Source of the DNA: a virus
IMG/VR virus record: IMGVR_UViG_3300027844_001609
Location: 1 to 41,054 of that record
Reading direction: 5' to 3' (one strand)
Length of the DNA: 41,054 nt
Under the pieces are notes generated by a model. That model had not been told where the DNA came from. It was given only the letters and a program-made list of their open reading frames with translations, and ran no database searches. Made by a program: the position numbers and the translations under genes. Below are positions 16,258 to 24,444 of the stretch, piece by piece. How positions within the stretch are numbered: position 1 is the stretch's first letter; every line of letters starts with the position of its first letter.

Positions 16258-17184
16258 TTAAGGTGCCCATGGAGTTCCGTCATAATTGGTACACACTGTT
16301 CGATGAACAGTAACCACTTGTTGATCAGAAGAAGTAGTAACTTTTAACCGAACATCTGTCCCTAATATATCTGCCGCGATTCCGGGTTCAATTGAAATCG
16401 CACCTAATTCTACTTCACCATAAATTACCTGTTCTGTATCTGTTCCATCATGAACTAATGCTATCTCACCGGTCCAATATGCCGTCGTACCCAAAGTGTA
16501 ATCTTCGCAGGTAACAATGTACTTGGCGGATCTGAATGTATTTATATTAAAAGTATCTGCAACAACCTCTCCTGCAGTAATGGCAAGTGTTCGTGAAGTA
16601 GAAAACATCATATCAGAATTAACTGTAAAAGTACCCTTAACCTGAAAATCTTCAAACTCTAGAAGATTTGTATTAACAGCTTTCCAAGCACTCAATGAAT
16701 CATTATATTGCCACATCATACCATCAGCATATACTGATGCTGCAACGTCTTCTAATTCCCCAATATTTTTTTGAGAAATGTCTAAATTGTCCGGAGTAGT
16801 TCCGGGACCAGCAATCCACTTTGATGCAGCTTTATCCCAGTTTAAGATATCTCCATTTGCGATTCCCTCGATAGTAACATCAGTTAATGCGGATATTTTT
16901 AGTTGATCTCCAAATGCAAGTAATCTAGTTCCGGTGATAGTGGTAGACCCTATCATAACATTAGATCCAAAATCTAAATATTCAACACCATCTTGTTCTG
17001 TTATTCCAATCGATTTGGTAGATAATGTAAGAGTATTACCTTGAAGAAATAAATCTCCAAACGGGGCTTCCGTAGTACCCAAACCGACAGGATTATTACC
17101 AGGTTCCGGAGCTTTAGGTTTTAAGTTGACCGTTAAATTTTCTAAATCAATTATACCTAATGATACGGTTGCTTGCTGTTGCAT
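16258..17184 (-). CDS. fibre/baseplate-associated structural protein, paralogue B
   Basis: 308 residues, co-linear paralogue of the next gene. Shared blocks: VNLKPKAPEPG, APFGDLFLQGNTLTLSTKSIGI, EYLDFGSNVMIGST, LTDVTIEGIANGDILNWD, DISQKNIGELEDVA, MMWQYNDS and the C-terminal SAKYIVTCEDYT and VRLKVTTSSDQQVVTVHRTV. The LTDVxIxGxxxGxIxxWxxxxSKWV pattern is common in phage fibre shafts. The protein is beta-rich with no signal peptide. AAGGAAT supports the start. Confidence 0.7.
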   Translation of the reverse strand: MQQQATVSLGIIDLENLTVNLKPKAPEPGNNPVGLGTTEAPFGDLFLQGNTLTLSTKSIGITEQDGVEYLDFGSNVMIGSTTITGTRLLAFGDQLKISALTDVTIEGIANGDILNWDKAASKWIAGPGTTPDNLDISQKNIGELEDVAASVYADGMMWQYNDSLSAWKAVNTNLLEFEDFQVKGTFTVNSDMMFSTSRTLAITAGEVVADTFNINTFRSAKYIVTCEDYTLGTTAYWTGEIALVHDGTDTEQVIYGEVELGAISIEPGIAADILGTDVRLKVTTSSDQQVVTVHRTVCTNYDGTPWAP

Positions 17185-17205
17185 TAATTAAATTCCTTAG
17201 ATGTT

Positions 17206-18189
17206 CTATAGATAATTATCAAACACTGTTCGATGAACAGTAACTACTTGTTGATCAGAAGAAGTGGTAACTTTTAATCGAACATTAGAGCCTGTTATAT
17301 CTGACTCAATTATAGGCATCATTGTAACTGAACCTATTTCCACGTCTCCATAAAGAGACAGTCCTGTATTTGTTCCGTCATGAACCAACATTGCTTGACC
17401 CATCCAATAAGCTTTGTTATCTGTGGTATAATCTTCACAGGTGACAATGTACTTAGCAGTTCTATATATATTTATATCAAAGGTATCTACTACAACCTGG
17501 CCGGCTAAAATCTGAATTGTTCGTGAAGAAGTATATCTTACTGTGCCTGTTGGGTGCTCGGCGGAGGTTCCAGAATTAACTGAAAACGTTTTAGCTTTAG
17601 GAAAATCTAAGTCAAGATCACTCGGATTGAGGCTTGCCCAAGCGTTCGCTGATGGACTATATTGCCACATCATACCTTCTATATAGGTATTGGGTGCAAC
17701 ATCATTTAATTCCGCAATATTTTTTTGAGAAATATCTAAAATAGCTGGATCAAGTGAGAAATCTGCTTGAACCCACTTAGATGTGTCCGCATTCCATTCT
17801 ATAATATTTCCATCTTCAACTCCGGCTATGGCAACATCAGTTAATTCGGTTGTTTTTAATTGATCCTGGAAAGCTAGTAATGTATCGCCTGAAATTACAG
17901 TTGATCCTATCACAACATTAGATCCAAAATCTAAATATTCCACACCGGACATGTCCTTTATTCCGATTGATCTAGTTGATATTGTAAGGGTGTTACCTTG
18001 AAGATATAAATCACCAAAAGGTGCTGTTGTTTCACCTAATGAGGGAGCTTTTTCACCGGCACCGACTACTTTAGGTTTTAGATTAACTGTTAAATTTTCA
18101 AAATCAACGTTACCTAAATGAACTATATTATCTTGTGAAGCAATTAAATTGATTTCCCCTTGTCGCCCGTCTTCATACAGTAGAGTCAT
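17206..18189 (-). CDS. fibre/baseplate-associated structural protein, paralogue A
   Basis: 327 residues, tandem duplicate of the 308-residue gene. The two share order and motifs along the full length, and the C-terminal VRLKVTTSSDQQVVTVHRTV block is identical. Differences concentrate in the region before the C-terminal domain (KTFSVNSGTSAEHPTGTVRY). AAGG precedes ATG 18189, 3 nt after the upstream stop. A heteromeric fibre or tandem shaft subunits are possible; function is inferred from composition and place. Confidence 0.7.
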   Translation of the reverse strand: MTLLYEDGRQGEINLIASQDNIVHLGNVDFENLTVNLKPKVVGAGEKAPSLGETTAPFGDLYLQGNTLTISTRSIGIKDMSGVEYLDFGSNVVIGSTVISGDTLLAFQDQLKTTELTDVAIAGVEDGNIIEWNADTSKWVQADFSLDPAILDISQKNIAELNDVAPNTYIEGMMWQYSPSANAWASLNPSDLDLDFPKAKTFSVNSGTSAEHPTGTVRYTSSRTIQILAGQVVVDTFDINIYRTAKYIVTCEDYTTDNKAYWMGQAMLVHDGTNTGLSLYGDVEIGSVTMMPIIESDITGSNVRLKVTTSSDQQVVTVHRTVFDNYL

Positions 18190-18191
18190 CT

Positions 18192-18575
18192 TTAACCTTC
18201 AAGAAGTAGTTTATTGCCGGATTCTAGTAAAGTCGCGCCTTTTGGACTTGCGGTGGGTCTTAATACTAATGAACCCTCTATCACGCGCCTGGTTATATCA
18301 AATTCAGAATTATGAATAACAATGTCGTAATTATAACGGCCGGAAGGAATATCATCGGATGCGGAACCCAATAATCTTAACTGTACTGCTCCCGTCGTCG
18401 GGCTTGTTATAGTTGTGGTAAATTTATATACTTTGCTTGCACCGGTCCACTTTTGAAAATAAGCTTCAGCCGTATAGCCTGTTAAATCAGTTGAGCCGCC
18501 GCTATCATTTTTAACTGTCAATGATAAAGTATAATCAGAACCTTGATCTGCAAATATATTTACAATGGATGCCAT
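18192..18575 (-). CDS. Ig-like small structural protein
   Basis: 127 residues. The pattern FADQGSDYTLSLTVKNDSGGSTDLTGYTAEAYFQK ... GRYNYDIVIHN ... RRVIEGSLVLRP is that of a short immunoglobulin-like domain found in phage baseplate-upper or fibre-adaptor proteins. AAGGAG stands 7 nt before the ATG. It opens the adhesin cluster after a 51-nt gap from queE, so it may be the adaptor by which the fibres attach. No catalytic residues. Confidence 0.65.
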   Translation of the reverse strand: MASIVNIFADQGSDYTLSLTVKNDSGGSTDLTGYTAEAYFQKWTGASKVYKFTTTITSPTTGAVQLRLLGSASDDIPSGRYNYDIVIHNSEFDITRRVIEGSLVLRPTASPKGATLLESGNKLLLEG

Positions 18576-18626
18576 ATAATTTCTCCTTATACATTATTTA
18601 GGAAAATTATAAATTCATAATTCCAT

Positions 18627-19592
18627 CTAAGTTCCCCATTTATTTCCAAATAAATCTACATGTAATCTGGGGGAATATTTGAAGCCATGTTTCATTGCCA
18701 TTTCAGCAACATTAAATTTTGTATTTTCTAACATTTCAGATGTTCCACCAACTGGCATTAAATAAATATCTATATAATCTTCCCACCGTGTGTATTTAAG
18801 TTCTATTTGTTTAATTTCTTCAATATCCTGTTCATCTTGAACGACAAATTTTAAATACAAATGTGAATTTTGTACTTCTTTATATTGGTGCCAATTTTCA
18901 GGTTTAATTGCTTTAAAACCCAATTCACCACTTATACTTAATTTTGGACTACATGACCACGTAATATGATGATCATAAAGACTATACTCATGTAACCATT
19001 TAAGAAATTCATCCGTTAAAGCAAATGTACTATTTGTTTCAAATGTAATATTTTTAATATGTCTAAATGAAGGATGACCTAATAAATCTGGCAATTGTTT
19101 CTGCCACATCATTGGTTCGCCGCCTGTAATCACCAAATGAATATCCTGTTTATTATCTTCATAATACCATTTTTTATCAGGACAAAGATCTATTAGTTTT
19201 TCAGCTATTACATCAGCCTCTTCAAATGTTGATAGATGCATATATTCTTTTGCCCAGCTTGCAGAACTATCACATCCTATTTTCATTACAGGTAATTCTT
19301 CAATACTCTTGTACTGACTAACATCAAGTTTTTTCCAAGGCATTTCATCTCGTGGAATTAATTGACCTCTGGGTTGTCCAAATCCAGGACACTCAAAATT
19401 ACACCCGAATAATCTTAAAAATACACTCGGTGTTCCTACAAATCTTCCTTCGCCCTGAATGCTATAAAACATTTCAGAATGTCTAAGTTTTTTCACAATT
19501 CTTTTCTCTTCTTTTTTCAATTCTCTCTCACCTTTTTGTAATTCTTTTATGACTTCTGGAATTCCTGTTCCATCTTTATAAACCGTAATCAT
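18627..19592 (-). CDS. queE: QueE-like radical SAM enzyme (7-carboxy-7-deazaguanine synthase)
   Basis: 321 residues. MFYSIQGEGRFVGTPSVFLRL is followed by CNFEC (C64, C68), and GGEP (157-160) is the SAM-binding motif. QueE turns CPH4 into CDG using SAM and a [4Fe-4S] cluster. The usual third cysteine (CxxxCxxC) is not adjacent: the position reads CPGF, and the likely partner is C107 in GCDSSASW, which resembles the CDTxxxW that normally follows the third cysteine. So ~38 residues separate C68 and C107. The gene starts 1 nt inside the queD stop (TAATG). In phages these genes can serve 7-deazaguanine DNA modification as well as queuosine. Confidence 0.8.
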   Translation of the reverse strand: MITVYKDGTGIPEVIKELQKGERELKKEEKRIVKKLRHSEMFYSIQGEGRFVGTPSVFLRLFGCNFECPGFGQPRGQLIPRDEMPWKKLDVSQYKSIEELPVMKIGCDSSASWAKEYMHLSTFEEADVIAEKLIDLCPDKKWYYEDNKQDIHLVITGGEPMMWQKQLPDLLGHPSFRHIKNITFETNSTFALTDEFLKWLHEYSLYDHHITWSCSPKLSISGELGFKAIKPENWHQYKEVQNSHLYLKFVVQDEQDIEEIKQIELKYTRWEDYIDIYLMPVGGTSEMLENTKFNVAEMAMKHGFKYSPRLHVDLFGNKWGT

Positions 19593-20104
19593 TATTCGTC
19601 TACGTCGAATAAATCTTCATTCCATTCTCTATGACCTTCACGCCATGCCATGTTGCTTTCTGTTTCACGTACTTCTACTCTATAACACCAGAGCCTTTCA
19701 GCTTCGGCCTTTCCCCACATATCGGGAATGAAGATTCCATTCATATATTTGTATAACATAGAAGAAAGACCTTCGCATCCAAGTTTTGGTAATACGGTGA
19801 GTTTTGCAATACCACGTTCTTGTAACTGTTTATAAAGTTCCATTTCTGGGTCATCTTCTGCTACCAATAATGTATGATCGAATTGCTCCTCTAAGAAACT
19901 TTTAAGTTCACCTAGTCCACCGTAATCTGCAACCCAATTCCTAACATCTAAATGATCTGTACCAAAAAAGAATCTCATAGTAAAACTATAACCATGAATA
20001 ACATTACAATGACTATCCGCCTTGTATTGTCTATATGCACAAGGAAACTTATCAACATATTCTTTTGTGCTATTATATTTGTATATTCTTGGATCTTTAT
20101 TCAT
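19592..20104 (-). CDS. queD: QueD/PTPS-like 6-carboxytetrahydropterin synthase
   Basis: 170 residues from ATG 20104, chosen because GGAGAGGAGGA lies just upstream; a start 39 nt earlier lacks support. QueD makes CPH4 from dihydroneopterin triphosphate. Seen: the CxxxHG motif (C33 catalytic, H37), D76-H77 and E147-T148 as in the family active site. Two usual zinc histidines are different: FxAAH reads FPCAY (Y24) and HGH reads HGY (Y39). HGY occurs in a known subfamily; loss of the first histidine as well is odd. It is coupled to queE downstream, so the two likely act in sequence. Confidence 0.8.
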   Translation of the reverse strand: MNKDPRIYKYNSTKEYVDKFPCAYRQYKADSHCNVIHGYSFTMRFFFGTDHLDVRNWVADYGGLGELKSFLEEQFDHTLLVAEDDPEMELYKQLQERGIAKLTVLPKLGCEGLSSMLYKYMNGIFIPDMWGKAEAERLWCYRVEVRETESNMAWREGHREWNEDLFDVDE

Positions 20105-20261
20105 ATTCTTCTTCCTCCTCTCCTTCGGTTTCATCGAATTCATCGTCGATATAAGTATTAGCCAACTCTTTATTGAGCCGACGATGTTTTTTTGACATTT
20201 TTTTCAAAACGTCTTTACTAAAACTCTCTCTTGTTTTTTGTTGTTTAAATGACTTTGCCAT
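20097..20261 (-). CDS. small hypothetical protein with acidic tail
   Basis: A 54-residue frame, ATG 20261 to TAA 20097, overlapping the end of the deformylase gene by 58 nt and the start of queD by 8 nt. It begins MAKSFKQQKTRESF, is basic to about residue 33, then ends in DETEGEEEEEYE. The Glu-rich stretch doubles as the purine-rich ribosome site of queD. No clear Shine-Dalgarno of its own; an internal ATG at 20198 would give 33 residues. It may be a real coupling gene or a by-product of the region's purine bias. Confidence 0.4.
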   Translation of the reverse strand: MAKSFKQQKTRESFSKDVLKKMSKKHRRLNKELANTYIDDEFDETEGEEEEEYE

Positions 20262-20776
20262 AGTGTTGGACTCGAGGTTTTTATTTTTTTAAGTTGAGAT
20301 CTCCGTTTTTTCCTCGCATTTTGTATATGAAGTTGACTAGCCCCTTCATAAAAAATCTTTCCTTTTATATGATCCATTTCATGTAAAAAGATGCGAGCAG
20401 ATAAATCAGAAAAATAACCATTAAGAGGTTTGTTTTCGGCATCCTCCCAAGATGCAGATAAACTCTTAGGTCTACTTATTTTAATATATAATCCGGGATA
20501 TGTCAAGCAACCTTCGGTTTCCCAAACAAATTCTTCCGACTCTTCAATAATTTGAGGATTAAATAATACCATGCCATTTCCTTCATGATTCATAGCGAAT
20601 GCACTATATTGATAACCTATCTGATTTGCAGATAATCCTACCCCATCATAATATTTCATGTTTTCTATTAATTCATCTCTAAATTCAATAGGATCAATCG
20701 GAGGGCTCCAGAAACTAAATGGAATAGTTTCCCGTTCTAATAATTCATGCCCTTCTGGTAATAAAGATTTAATCAT
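20204..20776 (-). CDS. def: peptide deformylase
   Basis: 190 residues. All three motifs are present: GVGLSANQ (45-52), EGCLTYPG (88-95, usual EGCLS) and HEMDH (132-136). C90, H132 and H136 bind the metal and E133 is the catalytic base. The enzyme removes formyl groups from new proteins. Phage deformylases in marine T4-like viruses are thought to speed maturation of phage or host proteins during infection. Unlike the short core enzyme usual in phages, it carries a basic tail of ~45 residues (KKRRSQLKK...). The start overlaps the gp46 stop as ATGA. Confidence 0.92.
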   Translation of the reverse strand: MIKSLLPEGHELLERETIPFSFWSPPIDPIEFRDELIENMKYYDGVGLSANQIGYQYSAFAMNHEGNGMVLFNPQIIEESEEFVWETEGCLTYPGLYIKISRPKSLSASWEDAENKPLNGYFSDLSARIFLHEMDHIKGKIFYEGASQLHIQNARKKRRSQLKKIKTSSPTLWQSHLNNKKQERVLVKTF

Positions 20777-22485
20777 AATATTATACTAAAGTTTTTTCGT
20801 TTTTCAAATTTCATATGAACTCCAAATTTATCATACAAAGTATCTCCCTTGTGAGAAATTACAAAAACATTTATAGTTTCTCCCTGTTCATTGACTATCT
20901 TCATAAATTCATCTGTTCCGTCGCCATCTAAGGAACTATCAAATACTTCATCTAATATTAATAAATTAGTATTAACCGAATTTTTTAATTTAGCAACTGT
21001 CCTCCATGTAAACAATAGTGCTAGATCAATGCGCATCTTCTCTCCCTCGCTAAAAGAATCATACGTAAAATCATCCCTATATCTTGACTTTATCTCTTCA
21101 TTAAAGTTCTCATCTAAATTAAAAGATACAAAGAAATTCATTTGAGTTAAATATTTGTTAATCAATTTATTCATGATTGGCAAATATTGTTTTATAATTC
21201 TAGATTTTATTCCTTCATCTTTTAAAATACTTTTGGCTGTTTCATTTATAAATTTTTCTTCAATTAATTCCTCTGTTTGAACATTTATTTCCTCAAACTC
21301 TTTCCCATATTCCTTTAATTTCTTTTTTTCATCATTTATATCGCCAGTATCTTGTTCTAAATGATTTATGCTTTCTTGCTGTTTTTTAACATATTGATCA
21401 ATAACACTTATACCATTATTAATTGTTTGTACTGTTGTCTGGTGATCTTGTATGTTTTCTTGAATTGATTGTATTGAAGATAATCGATCTCTGATTGCAT
21501 TAAGTTCTTCATCAATTTTATCGATTGCTGTTCTGAATTCTTTAATCTTTTCTTGCTTTTGAATAATTTCTTTGTGTTTGAAGGCGTGCTCGATGTTTTG
21601 TTTACATGTTGGACAATCATCATTTGTCTCAAAGAAGGTGATATTTTTTTGTTCGGAATCAACATTTCTGAGAATGGAACGTTGATATTCTGTAAGTTTA
21701 TCATGCTTATTATTCACCTGTTTGGCATCAGACACTTCATTTAAAAATTCTTCTACTGATTTATTAATTTCATCAATTTGTTTTAAGCGAGAATCTTTTT
21801 CATCTAAGGAATTTTTAATATCTTTTTCATATTTTGAAATAAGAGTTTTGGTTTTACGTTTCAGTTGTAATATATAGTTCTCTTTTAAGTCTATTTTATT
21901 TTCAAGTAAATCTTTAGCTGATTTAGTTTTATCTATTTTTAGTTTATTCTCTATTGCATATGTTTTAAGAACATTATTCATAGAAGAAAATATTTGTATG
22001 TCTAACAAGTCCTCTATAATATCTCTTCTGTCTGCTGCTTTCAATTGCATGAAGGGGATAAATGAAGAATTCCCCAAAATTACTATTTGAGTAAATGATT
22101 TATAATTTAACTTTAATACACTTTTTTCTAAAAATTCTTGAAAATCTCTTACATTAGCATTTTGTTGTAATTGAACACCATCTGTTTCTATTTCAAGGAA
22201 ATTTGGCTTAATCCCCCTGCGGACTAAAATATGTTTTTTACCAACTAAAAATTCTACCTCAACAACTGCTTCTCTTTCATTGACAGAATTTACTAATTGA
22301 GGTTTATTAACATTGCGAAATGGTTTACCAAATAAGCCGAATGTTAAAGCATCAAGCATAGTACTTTTACCTGCGCCGTTATCTCCGATGATAAGTGTAG
22401 TTTTAGATCTATCCAGATCTACTTGAGTAAACACGTTGCCGCTACTTAAAAAATTTTTGTAGCGGACAGCTTTAAATACTATCAT
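20773..22485 (-). CDS. 46: gp46-like recombination endonuclease subunit (SbcC/Rad50 type)
   Basis: 570 residues (T4 gp46 is ~560). Walker A GDNGAGKST (34-42), long coiled coils around a zinc hook CPTC (291-294), ABC signature SFSEGEK (477-483) and Walker B NLLILDEVFD (507-516). Together with gp47 it resects DNA ends for recombination-dependent replication and helps degrade host DNA. It is preceded by a 102-residue gene whose stop overlaps its ATG by 1 nt, and followed by def with a 4-nt overlap. Confidence 0.95.
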   Translation of the reverse strand: MIVFKAVRYKNFLSSGNVFTQVDLDRSKTTLIIGDNGAGKSTMLDALTFGLFGKPFRNVNKPQLVNSVNEREAVVEVEFLVGKKHILVRRGIKPNFLEIETDGVQLQQNANVRDFQEFLEKSVLKLNYKSFTQIVILGNSSFIPFMQLKAADRRDIIEDLLDIQIFSSMNNVLKTYAIENKLKIDKTKSAKDLLENKIDLKENYILQLKRKTKTLISKYEKDIKNSLDEKDSRLKQIDEINKSVEEFLNEVSDAKQVNNKHDKLTEYQRSILRNVDSEQKNITFFETNDDCPTCKQNIEHAFKHKEIIQKQEKIKEFRTAIDKIDEELNAIRDRLSSIQSIQENIQDHQTTVQTINNGISVIDQYVKKQQESINHLEQDTGDINDEKKKLKEYGKEFEEINVQTEELIEEKFINETAKSILKDEGIKSRIIKQYLPIMNKLINKYLTQMNFFVSFNLDENFNEEIKSRYRDDFTYDSFSEGEKMRIDLALLFTWRTVAKLKNSVNTNLLILDEVFDSSLDGDGTDEFMKIVNEQGETINVFVISHKGDTLYDKFGVHMKFEKRKNFSIIL

Positions 22486-22793
22486 TAATTCTCAGCTAAA
22501 AATCTGGGCTTGCTACCATTTTCGAATTGATATTCATTATCTTTTAGCTGATTTTTTAATACTTGAGATACGAGCTGATTTAATGTTATATCGTTTTCAT
22601 GAGCCATCAACATCAATTTGTTTAAATCTGGCTCTTCTATTTCAACTTCTATATTTTTTGCTTTAGATTTTGTTTCTTTTTCGTGGGATTTATCATCCAT
22701 AAAAATTCTCTCTGCTTCTTTCAATGAACAATTATGTTCTCTGGCTATTTCAGGTAAACGCTCACCATAAAACCAGGATGCGTTGTCACTCAT
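22485..22793 (-). CDS. hypothetical protein between gp47 and gp46
   Basis: 102 residues. T4 also has small unassigned genes between 46 and 47. The first third (REHNCSLKEAERIFMDD) is helical, the middle is Lys/Glu-rich and low complexity, and DLNKLMLMAHENDITLNQLVSQVLKNQLKD resembles the helix pair of ribbon-helix-helix proteins, without a clear strand. It may bind DNA or the nuclease complex, but this is a guess. Starts 1 nt after the gp47 stop. Confidence 0.7.
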   Translation of the reverse strand: MSDNASWFYGERLPEIAREHNCSLKEAERIFMDDKSHEKETKSKAKNIEVEIEEPDLNKLMLMAHENDITLNQLVSQVLKNQLKDNEYQFENGSKPRFLAEN

Positions 22794-22794
22794 A

Positions 22795-23850
22795 TTACTC
22801 TAAGGTTAAAGATTCATTATACAGGTTTCTCATTAAAATGTCAAGTCTTTTTTTATCTGCAATTGTTTCCATTTGATCTATATATGAAGATAAAATAGTC
22901 ATAGTATCTTGAGCTTCGTCAACGAATGTTTCGTCACTATCTAATTCAGCAAAAGATTCAACAACAGTAATATCTCCCACTCCTGATTTATACATTTTAT
23001 CTAATATCACATCAAATAGATATGGATTAGTTTTATTTTCAACAATTATTTTAATATAACAATTTTTCCATTTATCAAAATCTACACCTTGAACTGTTTC
23101 CGCCGTCCATTCTAAATCGTTATAAAAATACTTATGAAACATTTCATGAGGATTTTCAACAAATGTTAATTCTCTGGTCTCAAAATCAAATATGTGAAAT
23201 CCGCGTGGATCAGCATAATCCATCCAATTTGTTTGGTAGGGATTACCCGTATAATAAATGGTTCCGTTATCACTTTTATGATGAAAGTGACCGCTAAACA
23301 CCATATCAAATTTTTCAAATAATTTACGATCTAATCCTTCTTGGCAGAATTGGCCTCTAATCATTTCGAATCCATTTACTTCGAGATGACCAAACATCAA
23401 ATCACATTTAGTACCATTAATTAAATTAACAGCAGAATCATGATTTCCCTTACATATCCACGGCATCATTATAAATGTTGAATCGCAATATGTTAATTCA
23501 CATGGGTTACTATAAGTTGTAATATTAGAATATTCTTTTAATAAAAGGGCTGGAGAATTTATTTCATTGGTAGTTTTATAGAATGTATCGTGATTGCCGG
23601 CTAACATATGGCATTCTATATCATCTTTTGCCATGGGATCAAAAAACATTTGTTTAGCATCATAAAGAGATTTATAATTGACAAACTTTCGTCTATCAAA
23701 TACATCGCCCATATGTATAAGCTTTTTTATATTATGTTCTTTAAGATATGGAAAGAATATATTTTTGTAAAATTTGGTAAAATAACTAGAAAAAGCTATA
23801 TTATCATTCCTGGCACCGAAGTGTGTATCCGTAAGTATAGCTGTTTTCAT
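22795..23850 (-). CDS. 47: gp47-like recombination endonuclease subunit (SbcD/Mre11 type)
   Basis: 351 residues. Calcineurin-like phosphoesterase motifs in order: DTHFGA, GDVFDRR, GNHDTFY, GHLEV and SGHFHHK; these supply the di-metal ligands. Partner of gp46 in DNA end processing. The last ~100 residues are a less conserved partner-binding region. It overlaps the gp55 stop as ATGA, so late sigma factor and nuclease are made from one transcript. Confidence 0.93.
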   Translation of the reverse strand: MKTAILTDTHFGARNDNIAFSSYFTKFYKNIFFPYLKEHNIKKLIHMGDVFDRRKFVNYKSLYDAKQMFFDPMAKDDIECHMLAGNHDTFYKTTNEINSPALLLKEYSNITTYSNPCELTYCDSTFIMMPWICKGNHDSAVNLINGTKCDLMFGHLEVNGFEMIRGQFCQEGLDRKLFEKFDMVFSGHFHHKSDNGTIYYTGNPYQTNWMDYADPRGFHIFDFETRELTFVENPHEMFHKYFYNDLEWTAETVQGVDFDKWKNCYIKIIVENKTNPYLFDVILDKMYKSGVGDITVVESFAELDSDETFVDEAQDTMTILSSYIDQMETIADKKRLDILMRNLYNESLTLE

Positions 23851-24437
23851 GAAGCTGTTTTAGCCTCTACCATATAAGGTACCAATGTATTAGCCGCACT
23901 TACTGCAGTTTTTTTTGATTTTCTTGCTTTCGCATCTTCAAAATCTCCTACGAATTTATACATATTTGCTTTTTGTTCTTCTGTTAAAACTTCAACGTTG
24001 AAGTGATGATCATCTTGGTCATGATCTGATAATGCAATACTATCAGATAGCATACTATTATTATGAATGGTTTTATATTTTATATAAAGTTGTTTTTTTT
24101 CTTTTTGAATTCTTCTAATAAATGCAAAATATATAATTTGGGTAAAATAAGAAAATGGATTAGAAGACCTTTCCGGATTAAAATTATGTGCAGATTGAAC
24201 ACAATTTTCTATTCCATCAGATATCATTTCATCTCTGAAAGTATAATTAACAAAGTTTGGTCTTAAACTTAGTCTTTCCGCAATTTTCATGAAACAGCTT
24301 CCAATATAATCTGGAATAATTGGAACTAGTTCTTCTGGATCTTTTTTCTTTACCTCAGCACAATGATTTTTATAACTAACCATTTCTTCATGAAATTTTT
24401 TATTATCAACATAATGTATTGATTTCGCTCTGGCCAT
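23847..24437 (-). CDS. 55: gp55-like late transcription sigma factor
   Basis: 196 residues (T4 gp55 has 185). Residues ~66-120 look like sigma region 2: YTFRDEMISDGIENCVQSAHNFNPERSSNPFSYFTQIIYFAFIRRIQKEKK. gp55 directs host RNA polymerase to TATAAATA late promoters, at least six of which occur in this window. The C-terminus (NTLVPYMVEAKTAS) does not show an obvious clamp-binding motif like that of T4 gp55, though these motifs are short and degenerate. Confidence 0.88.
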   Translation of the reverse strand: MARAKSIHYVDNKKFHEEMVSYKNHCAEVKKKDPEELVPIIPDYIGSCFMKIAERLSLRPNFVNYTFRDEMISDGIENCVQSAHNFNPERSSNPFSYFTQIIYFAFIRRIQKEKKQLYIKYKTIHNNSMLSDSIALSDHDQDDHHFNVEVLTEEQKANMYKFVGDFEDAKARKSKKTAVSAANTLVPYMVEAKTAS

Positions 24438-24444
24438 GATTTAC

